This document shows, piece after piece, positions 14,669 to 21,600 of a DNA stretch of 25,679 nucleotides. The stretch covers positions 1-25,679 of the IMG/VR virus record IMGVR_UViG_3300012920_000233, one strand, 5' to 3'. Below the pieces are notes generated by a model, which worked only from the letters and a program-made list of their open reading frames with translations, had not been told where the DNA came from and did not search any database. The DNA comes from a virus. The position numbers and the translations under genes were made by a program. Every line of letters begins with the position of its first letter. Within the stretch, counting starts at the first letter, position 1.

Positions 14669-16158
14669 TACACTACACCCATCTTGCCTTTTGTATTCAT
14701 AGCGTTATTAATTATTTGTGTAATCAAGCCTTTTCTTGAAGCTAATAAATTATCAAAACTTGCAGCATCGACAGCATTAATATTAAAGTTTACTGTAGTT
14801 CCCATGCTTTGTCCTTTTGTATGGTCTATTACAGTTTCATTAGGATGAAGTATTGCAGGAAAACCACCTCTACCATCTACGCCACCTGTTCTTGAGCCAA
14901 AGCCTGTAAAACCACCGCCTTCCATTCCTACAGCAGTTATTGTAGTGTTGGGTGTGGTAGAAATATTACCACCACCAGAAATAGCACCGATACCGCCAAT
15001 AATTCCTGAGACTAACCTTTTAACAAGAAAAGTTCTTATAAGTTCATTGATAACTTCTGATAAAATCTTTTGACTTAATTTTCCAAAATCTAAAAATTCT
15101 TTTTTGGTAAAATCAAAAAAATTAGAAAAAGCATTTGTCAGTTTACCCTCTATAGTATTTTGAAAAAGTTCTACAACTGATACTTGTTCTTTAATTGCTT
15201 CTGTTTGATCAAGAATATCTGTAAAAGAATTACGCCTTTTACTAGCCTCTTCTTCTTGTAATCTTATTTTTTCTTTAAGCTGAGATATTTCTTCTTGTGT
15301 CCTCTGAACTTTTATTTCTTGTGCAGTTCGATTTCTTTTAGAAATTGTTTCAAGTCTTAGTTGTTGTTCGGCTTCTTTTTCTAAAAGTCTGTTCAATTCT
15401 GCTTTGTTCATTACCAAAGAACTATCTACGGCATCCAATAAACCCAAAGCTTCGCCAAATCTTAATGCACCATCAGCAACATTTATAAAAATTGTCTGTA
15501 AAGGTTCTAAAACTTGTCTCTTTAGCCTATTCATTGTGTCATTAAATCTTTCTGCTCTATCGACAGTTTCATCATCAATAACGCCAGTTGCAGACTCTGC
15601 TAAAGCCTTCATTGCTTCTGCACCATCTTTGCCCATTACTGCCAGTTTTACACCTGCTCTACCCATAAGGTCAGCTAATATTGCATTTTTTTGAAACTGG
15701 CTGCCAACTTGGTCTAATGCAGAAAACAAATCTATAAAAACATCTTCTGTGTCTCTTATAGAGCCATCAGCATTTTTTGTTTGTACGCCTAATTTTTCTA
15801 AACTTCTTCCGGCTTCACTAGTTCTAAGTTGTGCTTGACCTACCATCTTTGTAAAGTTTTGTAAGCCTTTGTTGAATTCTTCTGTTGTTAATCCAGATTG
15901 TTGTGCAGCAAATTGATATTTCTGTAGAAACTCTGCGCTGACACCTGCTGAGTCTGCAACCTTACCAATTGCATCAGCAGTTGCAAGAGCCTCACTACCA
16001 AACTGCACTAATTGTCTAACAGCAAATGCACCTGCAAATGCACCTGCTATTTTTTTCATAGCTTTTTGAGTATTGTCAATATTTCTATTTAACTTTTGAA
16101 ACTCTCTTGCAGTCTTGTCTTTTGCTCTAAGTGTTATGTTATATTTAGTTTCTGCCAT
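14668..16158 (-). CDS. Tape measure protein, 496 aa
   Basis: The protein begins with a helical 'AKDKTAREFQKLNRNIDNTQ' segment and AFAGAFAVRQLVQFGSEALA. This is the usual opening of siphovirus tape measures (the TP901-like core region, about 30-230). Residues 255-310 are strongly coiled-coil (for example EEEASKRR preceded by many Lys/Glu/Gln). Near 370-400 comes FLVKRLVSGIIGGIGAISGG, a hydrophobic segment of the sort thought to enter the host membrane. The C-terminus (HPNETVIDHTKGQSMGTTVN) matches the lambda-type tape measure ending. At 496 aa it is short for the family. If about 1.5 angstrom per residue holds, the tail would be roughly 75 nm. The last codons of the frameshifted chaperone overlap its start by 14 bases. 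Confidence 0.85.
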   Translation of the reverse strand: MAETKYNITLRAKDKTAREFQKLNRNIDNTQKAMKKIAGAFAGAFAVRQLVQFGSEALATADAIGKVADSAGVSAEFLQKYQFAAQQSGLTTEEFNKGLQNFTKMVGQAQLRTSEAGRSLEKLGVQTKNADGSIRDTEDVFIDLFSALDQVGSQFQKNAILADLMGRAGVKLAVMGKDGAEAMKALAESATGVIDDETVDRAERFNDTMNRLKRQVLEPLQTIFINVADGALRFGEALGLLDAVDSSLVMNKAELNRLLEKEAEQQLRLETISKRNRTAQEIKVQRTQEEISQLKEKIRLQEEEASKRRNSFTDILDQTEAIKEQVSVVELFQNTIEGKLTNAFSNFFDFTKKEFLDFGKLSQKILSEVINELIRTFLVKRLVSGIIGGIGAISGGGNISTTPNTTITAVGMEGGGFTGFGSRTGGVDGRGGFPAILHPNETVIDHTKGQSMGTTVNFNINAVDAASFDNLLASRKGLITQIINNAMNTKGKMGVV

Positions 16159-16635
16159 TTATCTGTTTGTTTTTTTCTTCTAAGTAAGCTAACCAACCTG
16201 TAAATTCAGATAAAGACATGTTTTCTTCTAAATCTTTTACTGTCATGCCTAACAGTTCTGCCAAATAATATTTAGCTTGAAAATCTTTATCTGTATTTAC
16301 TTTTTTACCTGTTCCTCTACTGTTGGTGCAGACATAATTTGTGTCGCAATTCTAGTTAGCACATCTTTGTCTACACGATTCATAAAAGTATTTTTATCGC
16401 CCACATCAAAAAGTTTATTACCTTCTGCATCTAAAGCTTTGTAGATTAAGCAATAAGCCATTAACGCAACATCATCATCCTGTGCATATCTTTGCAACTT
16501 AGACATTTCTGCTAATGTTAATGGCTTAGAATAAATTGTAAGCGTTTCTTCACCATCTTCTGTCCATTCTGGCACTTTTATTTCTTTAATTTCTAAAGAA
16601 TCAAAATGTGCTTTAGCTTTATCAATTAGTTTCAT
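16145..16635 (-). CDS. Tail assembly chaperone, -1 frameshift fusion (gpG-gpT type), 163 aa
   Basis: The product joins the 112-aa upstream chaperone frame (start ATG 16635) to a 51-codon downstream frame by a -1 slip at 16300-16306. After ...EEQVKK, reading continues VNTDKDFQAKYYLAELLGMT, then KDLEENMSLSEFTGWLAYLE, and stops at TAA 16145-16147. The second frame has no early ATG and would be missed by ordinary gene calling. The 'LA.LLGMT...LE..MSL.EF.GWLAYLEEKN' pattern is that of the gpT part of lambda-like tail chaperones. The long form is known to load the tape measure for tail tube assembly, and the gene sits immediately before the tape measure as expected. Expression by slippage is inferred from the sequence. 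Confidence 0.8.
16297..16635 (-). CDS. Tail assembly chaperone, short form (gpG type), 112 aa
   Basis: This is the zero-frame product, ending at TAA directly after the slippery heptamer (GTA AAA AAG TAA). The sequence (KEIKVPEWTEDGEETLTIYS, PLTLAEMSKLQRYAQDDDVA, then RVDKDVLTRIATQIMSAPTV) has the look of siphovirus tail assembly chaperones. In this family 'W....g' and 'l...e...l......d......' precede a helical end. In lambda both gpG and gpGT are needed, at a set ratio. It starts directly after the major tail protein gene (two-base gap), with no obvious Shine-Dalgarno, so it is probably coupled to it. Confidence 0.82.
   Translation of the reverse strand: MKLIDKAKAHFDSLEIKEIKVPEWTEDGEETLTIYSKPLTLAEMSKLQRYAQDDDVALMAYCLIYKALDAEGNKLFDVGDKNTFMNRVDKDVLTRIATQIMSAPTVEEQVKK
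16300..16306 (-). other. -1 programmed frameshift slippery site A AAA AAG
   Basis: On the minus strand the heptamer A-AAA-AAG ends one base before the zero-frame TAA. A slip of one base backward turns the next codon into GTA and opens the 51-codon frame. A purine-rich AGAGGA lies six bases upstream (16313-16318) and could act as an internal Shine-Dalgarno stimulator, as at dnaX. I found no strong hairpin immediately downstream. Confidence 0.82.
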
Positions 16636-16636
16636 C

Positions 16637-17023
16637 TTATGCTGTTGAAGTTGTTAAGCCACCAGAACCTTGTAAAGTTACACTAGCTTCGACTAAACCA
16701 TCAAAAGATGCACTTCTTGTAAAGCCTGTCACAATTGCAGAACCATTGTAGTAAGTGTCACCTGTTGAAGTACCTTCAGGATAAACTTCTAAAGTAACAG
16801 TTGAGCCTACAGATAGTGCAGTTTGTGCAGTGTCAGTTTCGTCAAAAAATACTTCTACAGATGCTGTAAATTGTGTAAGTGTAGATAAATAACTTCTTGA
16901 AGAATCGCCCATTGCAGTTTTTTCTACAACATCAGCACTTTCTTCAAGCGAGTATGATCTTACTTCAGCAACAGTATTAGCACCGACTTTGATTACGCCT
17001 TCGCTTCCTTTATGTACCGCCAT
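16637..17023 (-). CDS. Major tail protein (tail tube), 128 aa
   Basis: The sequence MAVHKGSEGVIKVGANTVAE and VRSYSLEESADVVEKTAMGD, with later VEVFFDETDTAQTAL and a final SVTLQGSGGL, follows a known tail-tube pattern: 'a..G....v.vg...v.ev..ws.e...d.vd.T.mg'. These are short tail tube proteins of marine and proteobacterial siphoviruses. The all-beta sequence of about 130 aa is the expected size. A good Shine-Dalgarno (AAGAGGT) precedes ATG 17023, fitting high expression. It lies between the tail terminator and the chaperones, as in lambda. Confidence 0.8.
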   Translation of the reverse strand: MAVHKGSEGVIKVGANTVAEVRSYSLEESADVVEKTAMGDSSRSYLSTLTQFTASVEVFFDETDTAQTALSVGSTVTLEVYPEGTSTGDTYYNGSAIVTGFTRSASFDGLVEASVTLQGSGGLTTSTA

Positions 17024-17153
17024 TTTCTTTTACCTCTTTTTTGGAAGAAGATTTAAGGGTTGCTTCTTCCTTCCAACCTTTCTTTAATAGACTTTCAACC
17101 TTTGAAGGATGAGCCTCTATAGAAGTTTTGCCATCTGGACTAAATAATTTCAT
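17010..17153 (-). CDS. Small hypothetical protein, 47 aa
   Basis: This short gene fills the space between the tail terminator candidate and the major tail protein. It encodes MKLFSPDGKTSIEAHPSKVE, then SLLKKGWKEEATLKSSSKKE, and ends KENGGT. I recall the motif 'kL..PdGkts.eahPskve.llkkGW' from small phage virion-region proteins with no assigned role. A Shine-Dalgarno GAGGT lies before ATG 17153, two bases downstream of the upstream stop. The end overlaps the major tail protein start by 14 bases and supplies that gene's Shine-Dalgarno. Both features support a real, coupled gene. Confidence 0.7.
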   Translation of the reverse strand: MKLFSPDGKTSIEAHPSKVESLLKKGWKEEATLKSSSKKEVKENGGT

Positions 17154-17155
17154 GC

Positions 17156-17602
17156 TTACCTCGCTACGTCAGGACTTTGTTCCTGACAATAATAATTAAC
17201 ATTAAAACTTAAAGTTGCATAACCTACTGGTTTTTCACCTTCAGCGTTAAATTCTATATTGGTTGACTCAAGAAAAGTATCTTTTGCCAAACCATTTAAA
17301 GTAGTATCTGCTGCTATTGCAGCTTCAACTTCCTTACATATTGTATCAACTGTGTCATCAAAATTGGTAGTTGCTTTTACATAACATTCTACTGCAACTG
17401 CTAAATTTCTTTCTAACAACCTATTACTGCCAATTACTACAGCTTCTGATTCTTCTGATTTTGTATAAATTAACAAAGCAGGTAAATTTGTGTCTTCTAG
17501 TTGATAGACTCTACTTTGAAAAACATTACTGCCTGTTGTCGTCAAACCTGTAAGAGTTGTGCCTATTTGTTCTCTTATTTGCTGCCTTAAATGGTTTGCC
17601 AT
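17156..17602 (-). CDS. Tail terminator / tail completion protein candidate, 148 aa
   Basis: The opening MANHLRQQIREQIGTTLTGL, TTGSNVFQSRVYQLEDTNLP and ALLIYTKSEESE is the 'lR..i...i...L.gl.ttg.rV...r.....lPal.vy' pattern of gpU-type and related minor tail proteins. The conserved 'nL.v.ve.y.......d...d.i..eve.ai' follows (ERNLAVAVECYVKATTNFDD). Such proteins cap the tail tube or join it to the head. A very strong Shine-Dalgarno (GGAGGAAATATA) precedes the ATG, and the start overlaps the upstream stop. It is one gene upstream of the tail tube region, the expected position. A gpZ-like role cannot be excluded. Confidence 0.75.
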   Translation of the reverse strand: MANHLRQQIREQIGTTLTGLTTTGSNVFQSRVYQLEDTNLPALLIYTKSEESEAVVIGSNRLLERNLAVAVECYVKATTNFDDTVDTICKEVEAAIAADTTLNGLAKDTFLESTNIEFNAEGEKPVGYATLSFNVNYYCQEQSPDVAR

Positions 17603-17955
17603 TATATTTCCTCCAACATAAAACTGCTAAATCCAGTTCTATCTACTTGAACATTTACAATAGTGTAGTTTTTTGCAGAACAGTATGTATTACCATCTGT
17701 ATCTTTGATTGCACTTACAGCTAAAGTGTTACCAAATACTGCATTAGGTGCATCAACTGTACGACAATAAGCTACAGGTTTTGTGCCTTCAGTACCTGTG
17801 CCTAAATCAGTTTCAAAATATTCGTTGTTGATTATTATATTTATTGTTGATTGTTGACCTGAACTGTTTGTAAAAACAGCAGTTACGCCATGTCCTGCAA
17901 CACTATCAAAATAACCTGCCATATCTTCTTCAGTTTCCATTCGATAGACTGACAT
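17602..17955 (-). CDS. Head-tail joining protein, gpFII-like, copy 2, 117 aa
   Basis: The sequence GHGVTAVFTNSSGQQSTINI, IINNEYFETD, VAYCRTVDAPNAVFGNTLAV and VDRTGFSSFMLEEI aligns along its length with the protein encoded just upstream (17955-18359). It also follows the layout of lambda gpFII: an early 'v.avF' strand, 'vr..d......gdtl....', then a 'v..d..G...l.L' end. Such proteins complete the head and join the tail. The ATG overlaps the upstream stop and uses an AGAGGA inside that gene's last codons. Two related copies in a row are unusual. Confidence 0.65.
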   Translation of the reverse strand: MSVYRMETEEDMAGYFDSVAGHGVTAVFTNSSGQQSTINIIINNEYFETDLGTGTEGTKPVAYCRTVDAPNAVFGNTLAVSAIKDTDGNTYCSAKNYTIVNVQVDRTGFSSFMLEEI

Positions 17956-18359
17956 TATTGTTCCTCTAAAATTAATTCTACAAAACCTGTATTATCAGGT
18001 TGTACATTTTTTATTTTGAATATTGTTTCAGGTTTTAATACTGAACCCTTGTTAGTGGTAATTGCATTTACAGTCAAAATATCATCCTGTGATATATAAG
18101 GAACATCTGTAGCTTTAACCAATGCTTTAGGTTGATAACCTGCAACAGCAATAGAATCTCCTTGTATGTCAAAATACTCTTGATCTATTATGATATTAAT
18201 ATTGATTGAATCACCTGAATCTATATCAAACCAAGTATCTATAAATCCAACTCTAGTATCCCATAATGAATTTTGTACTTCATTAAATACAGCAGTTACA
18301 CCAAACCCTGTTGTTGTATCAAGGTAAGCGTTAAAATCTGCTGCACTTTCTATTGCCAT
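17955..18359 (-). CDS. Head-tail joining protein, gpFII-like, copy 1, 134 aa
   Basis: The sequence GFGVTAVFNEVQNSLWDTRV, SININIIIDQEYFDI, YQPKALVKATDVPYISQDDI and VQPDNTGFVELILEEQ matches the gpFII layout; in lambda the protein has '.lfvrtdev..l..gd.L.....f.v..v.pd..G...l.L'. It is closely related to the next gene (17602-17955), especially in INIII..EYF, the AV.A..V...D.....LTV..I core and the closing TGF...LEE. Its start is the expected overlap with the stop of the small gene upstream, with only a weak AGAAG. The position between the capsid and tail genes fits head completion. Confidence 0.7.
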   Translation of the reverse strand: MAIESAADFNAYLDTTTGFGVTAVFNEVQNSLWDTRVGFIDTWFDIDSGDSININIIIDQEYFDIQGDSIAVAGYQPKALVKATDVPYISQDDILTVNAITTNKGSVLKPETIFKIKNVQPDNTGFVELILEEQ

Positions 18360-18571
18360 TATTTACTTCTTTTTTTAGGAGAAGGAGTTTCAGATTTTTC
18401 TAAACCAACACTTCTGTCAGTCTTCTTTTTTGTTTCTTTAACAGTAGATAATTCAGCTTTTTTATAACCAATAAGAATTGCACCTTCATCATCAGAAAGC
18501 TCTACTATATCACCTGCTTTAACTTTTTTATTGTCAGCTAAAGTATCTGACAGTATTAAATATTTTTTCAT
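18359..18571 (-). CDS. Small head-region protein, 70 aa
   Basis: The frame is open further upstream, but ATG 18571 (MKKYLILSDTLADNKKVKAG) is chosen. AAGGTGAT precedes it at a good distance, and the upstream part coincides with a terminator hairpin. The N-terminal half (VKAGDIVELSDDEGAILIGYKKAEL) looks like a small SH3-like beta barrel, a pattern seen in small proteins encoded just after capsid genes. The last 30 residues are a Lys/Ser/Thr-rich tail ending PKKRSK. The place matches lambda gpFI or gpD-region accessory proteins, but I cannot assign a function. Confidence 0.65.
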   Translation of the reverse strand: MKKYLILSDTLADNKKVKAGDIVELSDDEGAILIGYKKAELSTVKETKKKTDRSVGLEKSETPSPKKRSK

Positions 18572-18587
18572 TTCATCACCTTTTTTA

Positions 18588-18622
18588 GAAAAGGCGGTAG
18601 ACAAAATGCCTACCGCTTTTTC
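18588..18622 (-). terminator. Hairpin terminator after the capsid gene
   Basis: A 13-base-pair stem (18588-18600 with 18610-18622, including GCGGTAG/CTACCGC and one wobble) has a nine-base loop. It is flanked by A- and T-runs on both sides, so it could act on either strand. On the late strand it lies 15 bases after the capsid stop and ends in CTTTTC. It would reduce read-through from the capsid gene to the joining and tail genes. Confidence 0.65.
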
Positions 18623-18636
18623 AGTTGTTAGTGTCA

Positions 18637-21600
18637 TTAACTAGCTGTACAGAAAGATACCGCGTGTCTGACATTTACATCTAGACTTTGTAAAGCCACA
18701 ACTCTAACAGTACCAGAAGTGCTGTTTGAGTAAGGGTCTACAACAATATCTAAACCTGAGAACATACCTACTAATAAGTCTTGCATGTTACCGAAAACGT
18801 AGTTGTTTGCAGTAAGTTGTGCAGAAACTACAACAGGGTAACCATTGATCTCATTGTTAGCTAAAACAAATTGACCAGAACCACTGTCCTTAGTAGTTGT
18901 TTTCAAAGTACCTGCATTAGTTGGGTGAACGATGTATACAAGTCCTCCTAATAGTGCATTATCGACAGCAACAGAAGATTCCATAGAAACCATCTCAGCA
19001 AAAGTTGGTGCAGCAGCACTATTTAAAGAAACAGTGTTTACGCCTGTAGTGTTTGTAATACCTGTAGGATTACCACTTGAACCAGAACCTTCTAAAGCTG
19101 CATTATCAATCGCAATAGCCATTGAACCTGCTAAGTCATTTCTAATTAAGTTTTCAACATCTAAAGATGACTGAATCATAAGCTGACGAGTTACGTCAGT
19201 GAAAGCACCTAAAGTTTTAGGTGACATAGTCACTGAACCAATAGTCATTTCTGATTCACCGGCAGCACCACCCTCAGAAGAAATAAAAGCTGCAGTAGAA
19301 GCTGCTGTTTTCTTCGGAATTTTGACATCGCCAGATAGACCATTAAGAATAGTTGCATTCTGCATTACAGCAGAAGAATTTCTTAATACGTCAATAAAAT
19401 CACCTGCTCTGAAGTCTTGACCAATAAGGTTAGAATCGTCAGATGCGTTCATGTCACGTTGACCCCAATTAGCTAATACTTCTGGTGGTAGTAAAACACC
19501 TTGTGCTGTCTTACCATATAGTTCACCTGCTGCTCTTGAACATTCAAATTCAAATGCTGCATCTTCTTGAGCCTTGCGGTCAGTAGGGTTAGCCATTGCA
19601 TTAATGGCTCTTAAAATGCTAAATCTTTTGGTTTCTTTTTCAGTTAAACCGATTTCAGAAGGAGTTTCTAAAGGTTGGTCATTAGAAATATTTTCTAGCA
19701 ATACACCTCTAAATTCTTCGACTGATAAACCATCAGAAATAGCTTGATCAGCTAAATCTCTTTTGTTGTGTCTAGCAGCTAAGTCAAGAATCTCTTTTGA
19801 GTTTCTTTTAAACTCTGCTTTTGCTTCTTCAACAGTTTTAGATTTAACCTCGTCAAGATTTATTTCTTGTACTTCATTTTCCATTTTTCTTACCTCTTTA
19901 TGTAAAATGTTTTGGTTATCTTTAGAACGACCTACACCGACTAATCTACTTTGGTCAGCAGGAACGCTTACAGAAGATACTTCCATAGGTGTCCAACTAG
20001 CACGATAATAGGTTTCATCGTCTTTGCCTGTACGTTCTAATTTATCTACTCTGTAGCCAACACTTATATTCATTCGAATACCATCGACCACATCTTGAAA
20101 TACTTCACGAGCAAGTTGAGATTTACCAAATCTAACGATAGCAATTGTCCTTTTAGCTACCTCGTCAAGTTTAAATTCCTCGATTACACCAATTTGTTTA
20201 GTCATGTCATGGTCTAACAATAATGGTGCGCGTCCACTAGAAATAAATTCCATATTTACTTCGTCAGCACGATGTCCTAGTACTTCCATACCAAAACTTC
20301 TTTCAACAGGTTCTTCTGATGATACGCCTATGCGGACTCTCCTATTTTCTTCATCGATACCAGAAGTTCGTGATAAGTCGATCAATCTATATTCCATAGA
20401 ACTTTCTACTTTACGTTCTTCTTCATCGTCATGGTATGGTCTTTCGTCCATTTCCATGTCCATTTCTTCCGACTCATCCTTCATTTTTTTGAACTCAATG
20501 ACTACTGAATCATCAGTTTCAGAAAAATTTAGGATATGTCTATCTTCTTTATTTTCAATATCCATAATCTTTTCCTCTTTATTTTTGGATGACATTGGAT
20601 GTCCTTCAGGCAATAAATCTGTGTCATGCTTTCCTGAACGGAAGCGACCATTGCGGAGGGCGTACAGAAAGGAATTTATCCTTGCTGCTGCCCATTGCTC
20701 AGGACTACTGACTGAAGGTCTTACAGAAGATGGATTAGTCTTATAAGCACCAATCCCTCTTTCGTAAACTTTTGATAGTACGCTGACTGTAGTTCTTTTT
20801 GATTTTACATCGCCTACTTCTTCATTATGTTCTTTTACTTTATTCTTAATCATTTCAAGAGCCTTACCTGATACTGCTCTATTTTCTTCTATAGCTTGTG
20901 TGTTAATTTTGCCACCCATTCCAGAATGATTAACACAATAATAATATAAGTCAGGCGTATCTTGATTGATAGTTATTGAAATTGATGCACCTTCTTCACC
21001 TGCCTTGCCTGATACTTCAACGCCTTTTGTATAGGCTTCACCATCATTATGCACACCATCTTCTGTAACAGAAAATCTTAAAGCGTGTGTTTTATTAGAA
21101 GCATCAGATAAATTAAATACATAAGTATTACCTTCAAGCATATAAAGTCTTGGAGATAATTCACCGTCTAAATAGAATTTATTACCTTCACCATATTTGT
21201 TTTTACCAGCTTTTATAATTACTTCGTATTCAATTGTTTCTTGTCTTACTTTATTTACTTCTTCGTTATAAGTTTGTCGTTCTTCTTTCATTTTTTCTAC
21301 CAATCTTCTTGACCAAGAATATCCTGCATCTCCTCCCCATAATGCCCATGCAATACGTCCATTTGAAGGATATCCTTCCTCGCCAGAATCAAATCCTTCT
21401 GCTTCTTTATCTACTTCATGTCTGCTAAAAAAGCTATACATTCTTTTTATAGTATCGTCAGATAAGTTTTCACCGGCAACAATTTGTCTTGCCCTAATAG
21501 CACCAACCCTAGTACCACCACGACCAAATTCTTCTCGCCATTCAAGACCTTTCTTTGCTTCAGCTTTCATACCGGCATTAGGTATCGCCATCGTCATCAC
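18637..21600 (-). CDS. Three-module head protein: unknown cupredoxin-like module, S78 prohead protease, HK97-fold major capsid protein
   Basis: A single 987-aa frame. Residues 1-112 hold a phage motif block (WREEFGRGGTRVGAIRARQI, RIAWALWGGDAG). Residues 122-232 form a beta-rich, cupredoxin-like segment with H172 and YYYCVNHSGMGG (C222, H225, M228). About 240-340 is a second phage block (QWAAARINSFLYALRNGR, DTDLLPEGHP). From M346 comes an HK97-type protease with His464 in LLLDHD and Ser513 in IRMNISVGYRV. From M573 there is a helical scaffold-like delta region (578-640), then an HK97-fold capsid domain (GVLLPPEVLANWGQRD; GSGSSGNPTGITNTTGVN). Starts at 20565 and 19884 have their own ribosome binding sites, so separate protease (227 aa) and capsid (415 aa) products are likely besides the full fusion. 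The outer start is GTG 21600 or the ATGs at 21597 and 21591, overlapping the portal end. Protease and capsid identities are firm; the first module is unassigned. Confidence 0.85.
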   Translation of the reverse strand: MMTMAIPNAGMKAEAKKGLEWREEFGRGGTRVGAIRARQIVAGENLSDDTIKRMYSFFSRHEVDKEAEGFDSGEEGYPSNGRIAWALWGGDAGYSWSRRLVEKMKEERQTYNEEVNKVRQETIEYEVIIKAGKNKYGEGNKFYLDGELSPRLYMLEGNTYVFNLSDASNKTHALRFSVTEDGVHNDGEAYTKGVEVSGKAGEEGASISITINQDTPDLYYYCVNHSGMGGKINTQAIEENRAVSGKALEMIKNKVKEHNEEVGDVKSKRTTVSVLSKVYERGIGAYKTNPSSVRPSVSSPEQWAAARINSFLYALRNGRFRSGKHDTDLLPEGHPMSSKNKEEKIMDIENKEDRHILNFSETDDSVVIEFKKMKDESEEMDMEMDERPYHDDEEERKVESSMEYRLIDLSRTSGIDEENRRVRIGVSSEEPVERSFGMEVLGHRADEVNMEFISSGRAPLLLDHDMTKQIGVIEEFKLDEVAKRTIAIVRFGKSQLAREVFQDVVDGIRMNISVGYRVDKLERTGKDDETYYRASWTPMEVSSVSVPADQSRLVGVGRSKDNQNILHKEVRKMENEVQEINLDEVKSKTVEEAKAEFKRNSKEILDLAARHNKRDLADQAISDGLSVEEFRGVLLENISNDQPLETPSEIGLTEKETKRFSILRAINAMANPTDRKAQEDAAFEFECSRAAGELYGKTAQGVLLPPEVLANWGQRDMNASDDSNLIGQDFRAGDFIDVLRNSSAVMQNATILNGLSGDVKIPKKTAASTAAFISSEGGAAGESEMTIGSVTMSPKTLGAFTDVTRQLMIQSSLDVENLIRNDLAGSMAIAIDNAALEGSGSSGNPTGITNTTGVNTVSLNSAAAPTFAEMVSMESSVAVDNALLGGLVYIVHPTNAGTLKTTTKDSGSGQFVLANNEINGYPVVVSAQLTANNYVFGNMQDLLVGMFSGLDIVVDPYSNSTSGTVRVVALQSLDVNVRHAVSFCTAS
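19882..19897 (-). promoter_or_regulatory. Internal ribosome binding site and start for the capsid module
   Basis: In-frame ATG 19882-19884 (M573, MENEVQEINLDE) is preceded by AGAGGT at 19892-19897 with a seven-base spacer. It sits exactly between the protease and the capsid scaffold-like region. A product from here would be 415 aa, a normal capsid precursor size. Confidence 0.7.
20563..20580 (-). promoter_or_regulatory. Internal ribosome binding site and start for the protease module
   Basis: In-frame ATG 20563-20565 (M346, MDIENKEDRHIL) is preceded by AAAGAGGAAA at 20571-20580, with AGAGGA seven bases from the start. A product from here up to the capsid start would be 227 residues, a normal S78 protease size. 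Confidence 0.7.

Noticed and set aside
16159-16296. The stretch before the tape measure as a non-coding gap
   Set aside because: It encodes the -1 frame of the tail chaperone, reached through the slippery heptamer at 16300-16306.
18572-18637. The longer 92-aa version of the small protein after the capsid gene, starting at 18637
   Set aside because: The extra 22 codons coincide with the terminator hairpin. The inner start at 18571 has a well-placed AAGGTGAT, so the shorter protein is preferred.
20204-20746. A 180-codon plus-strand frame opposite the protease module
   Set aside because: It is very Ser-rich low-complexity sequence, mirroring Glu/Asp-rich codons on the coding strand. It has no family resemblance and opposes a well-supported gene.
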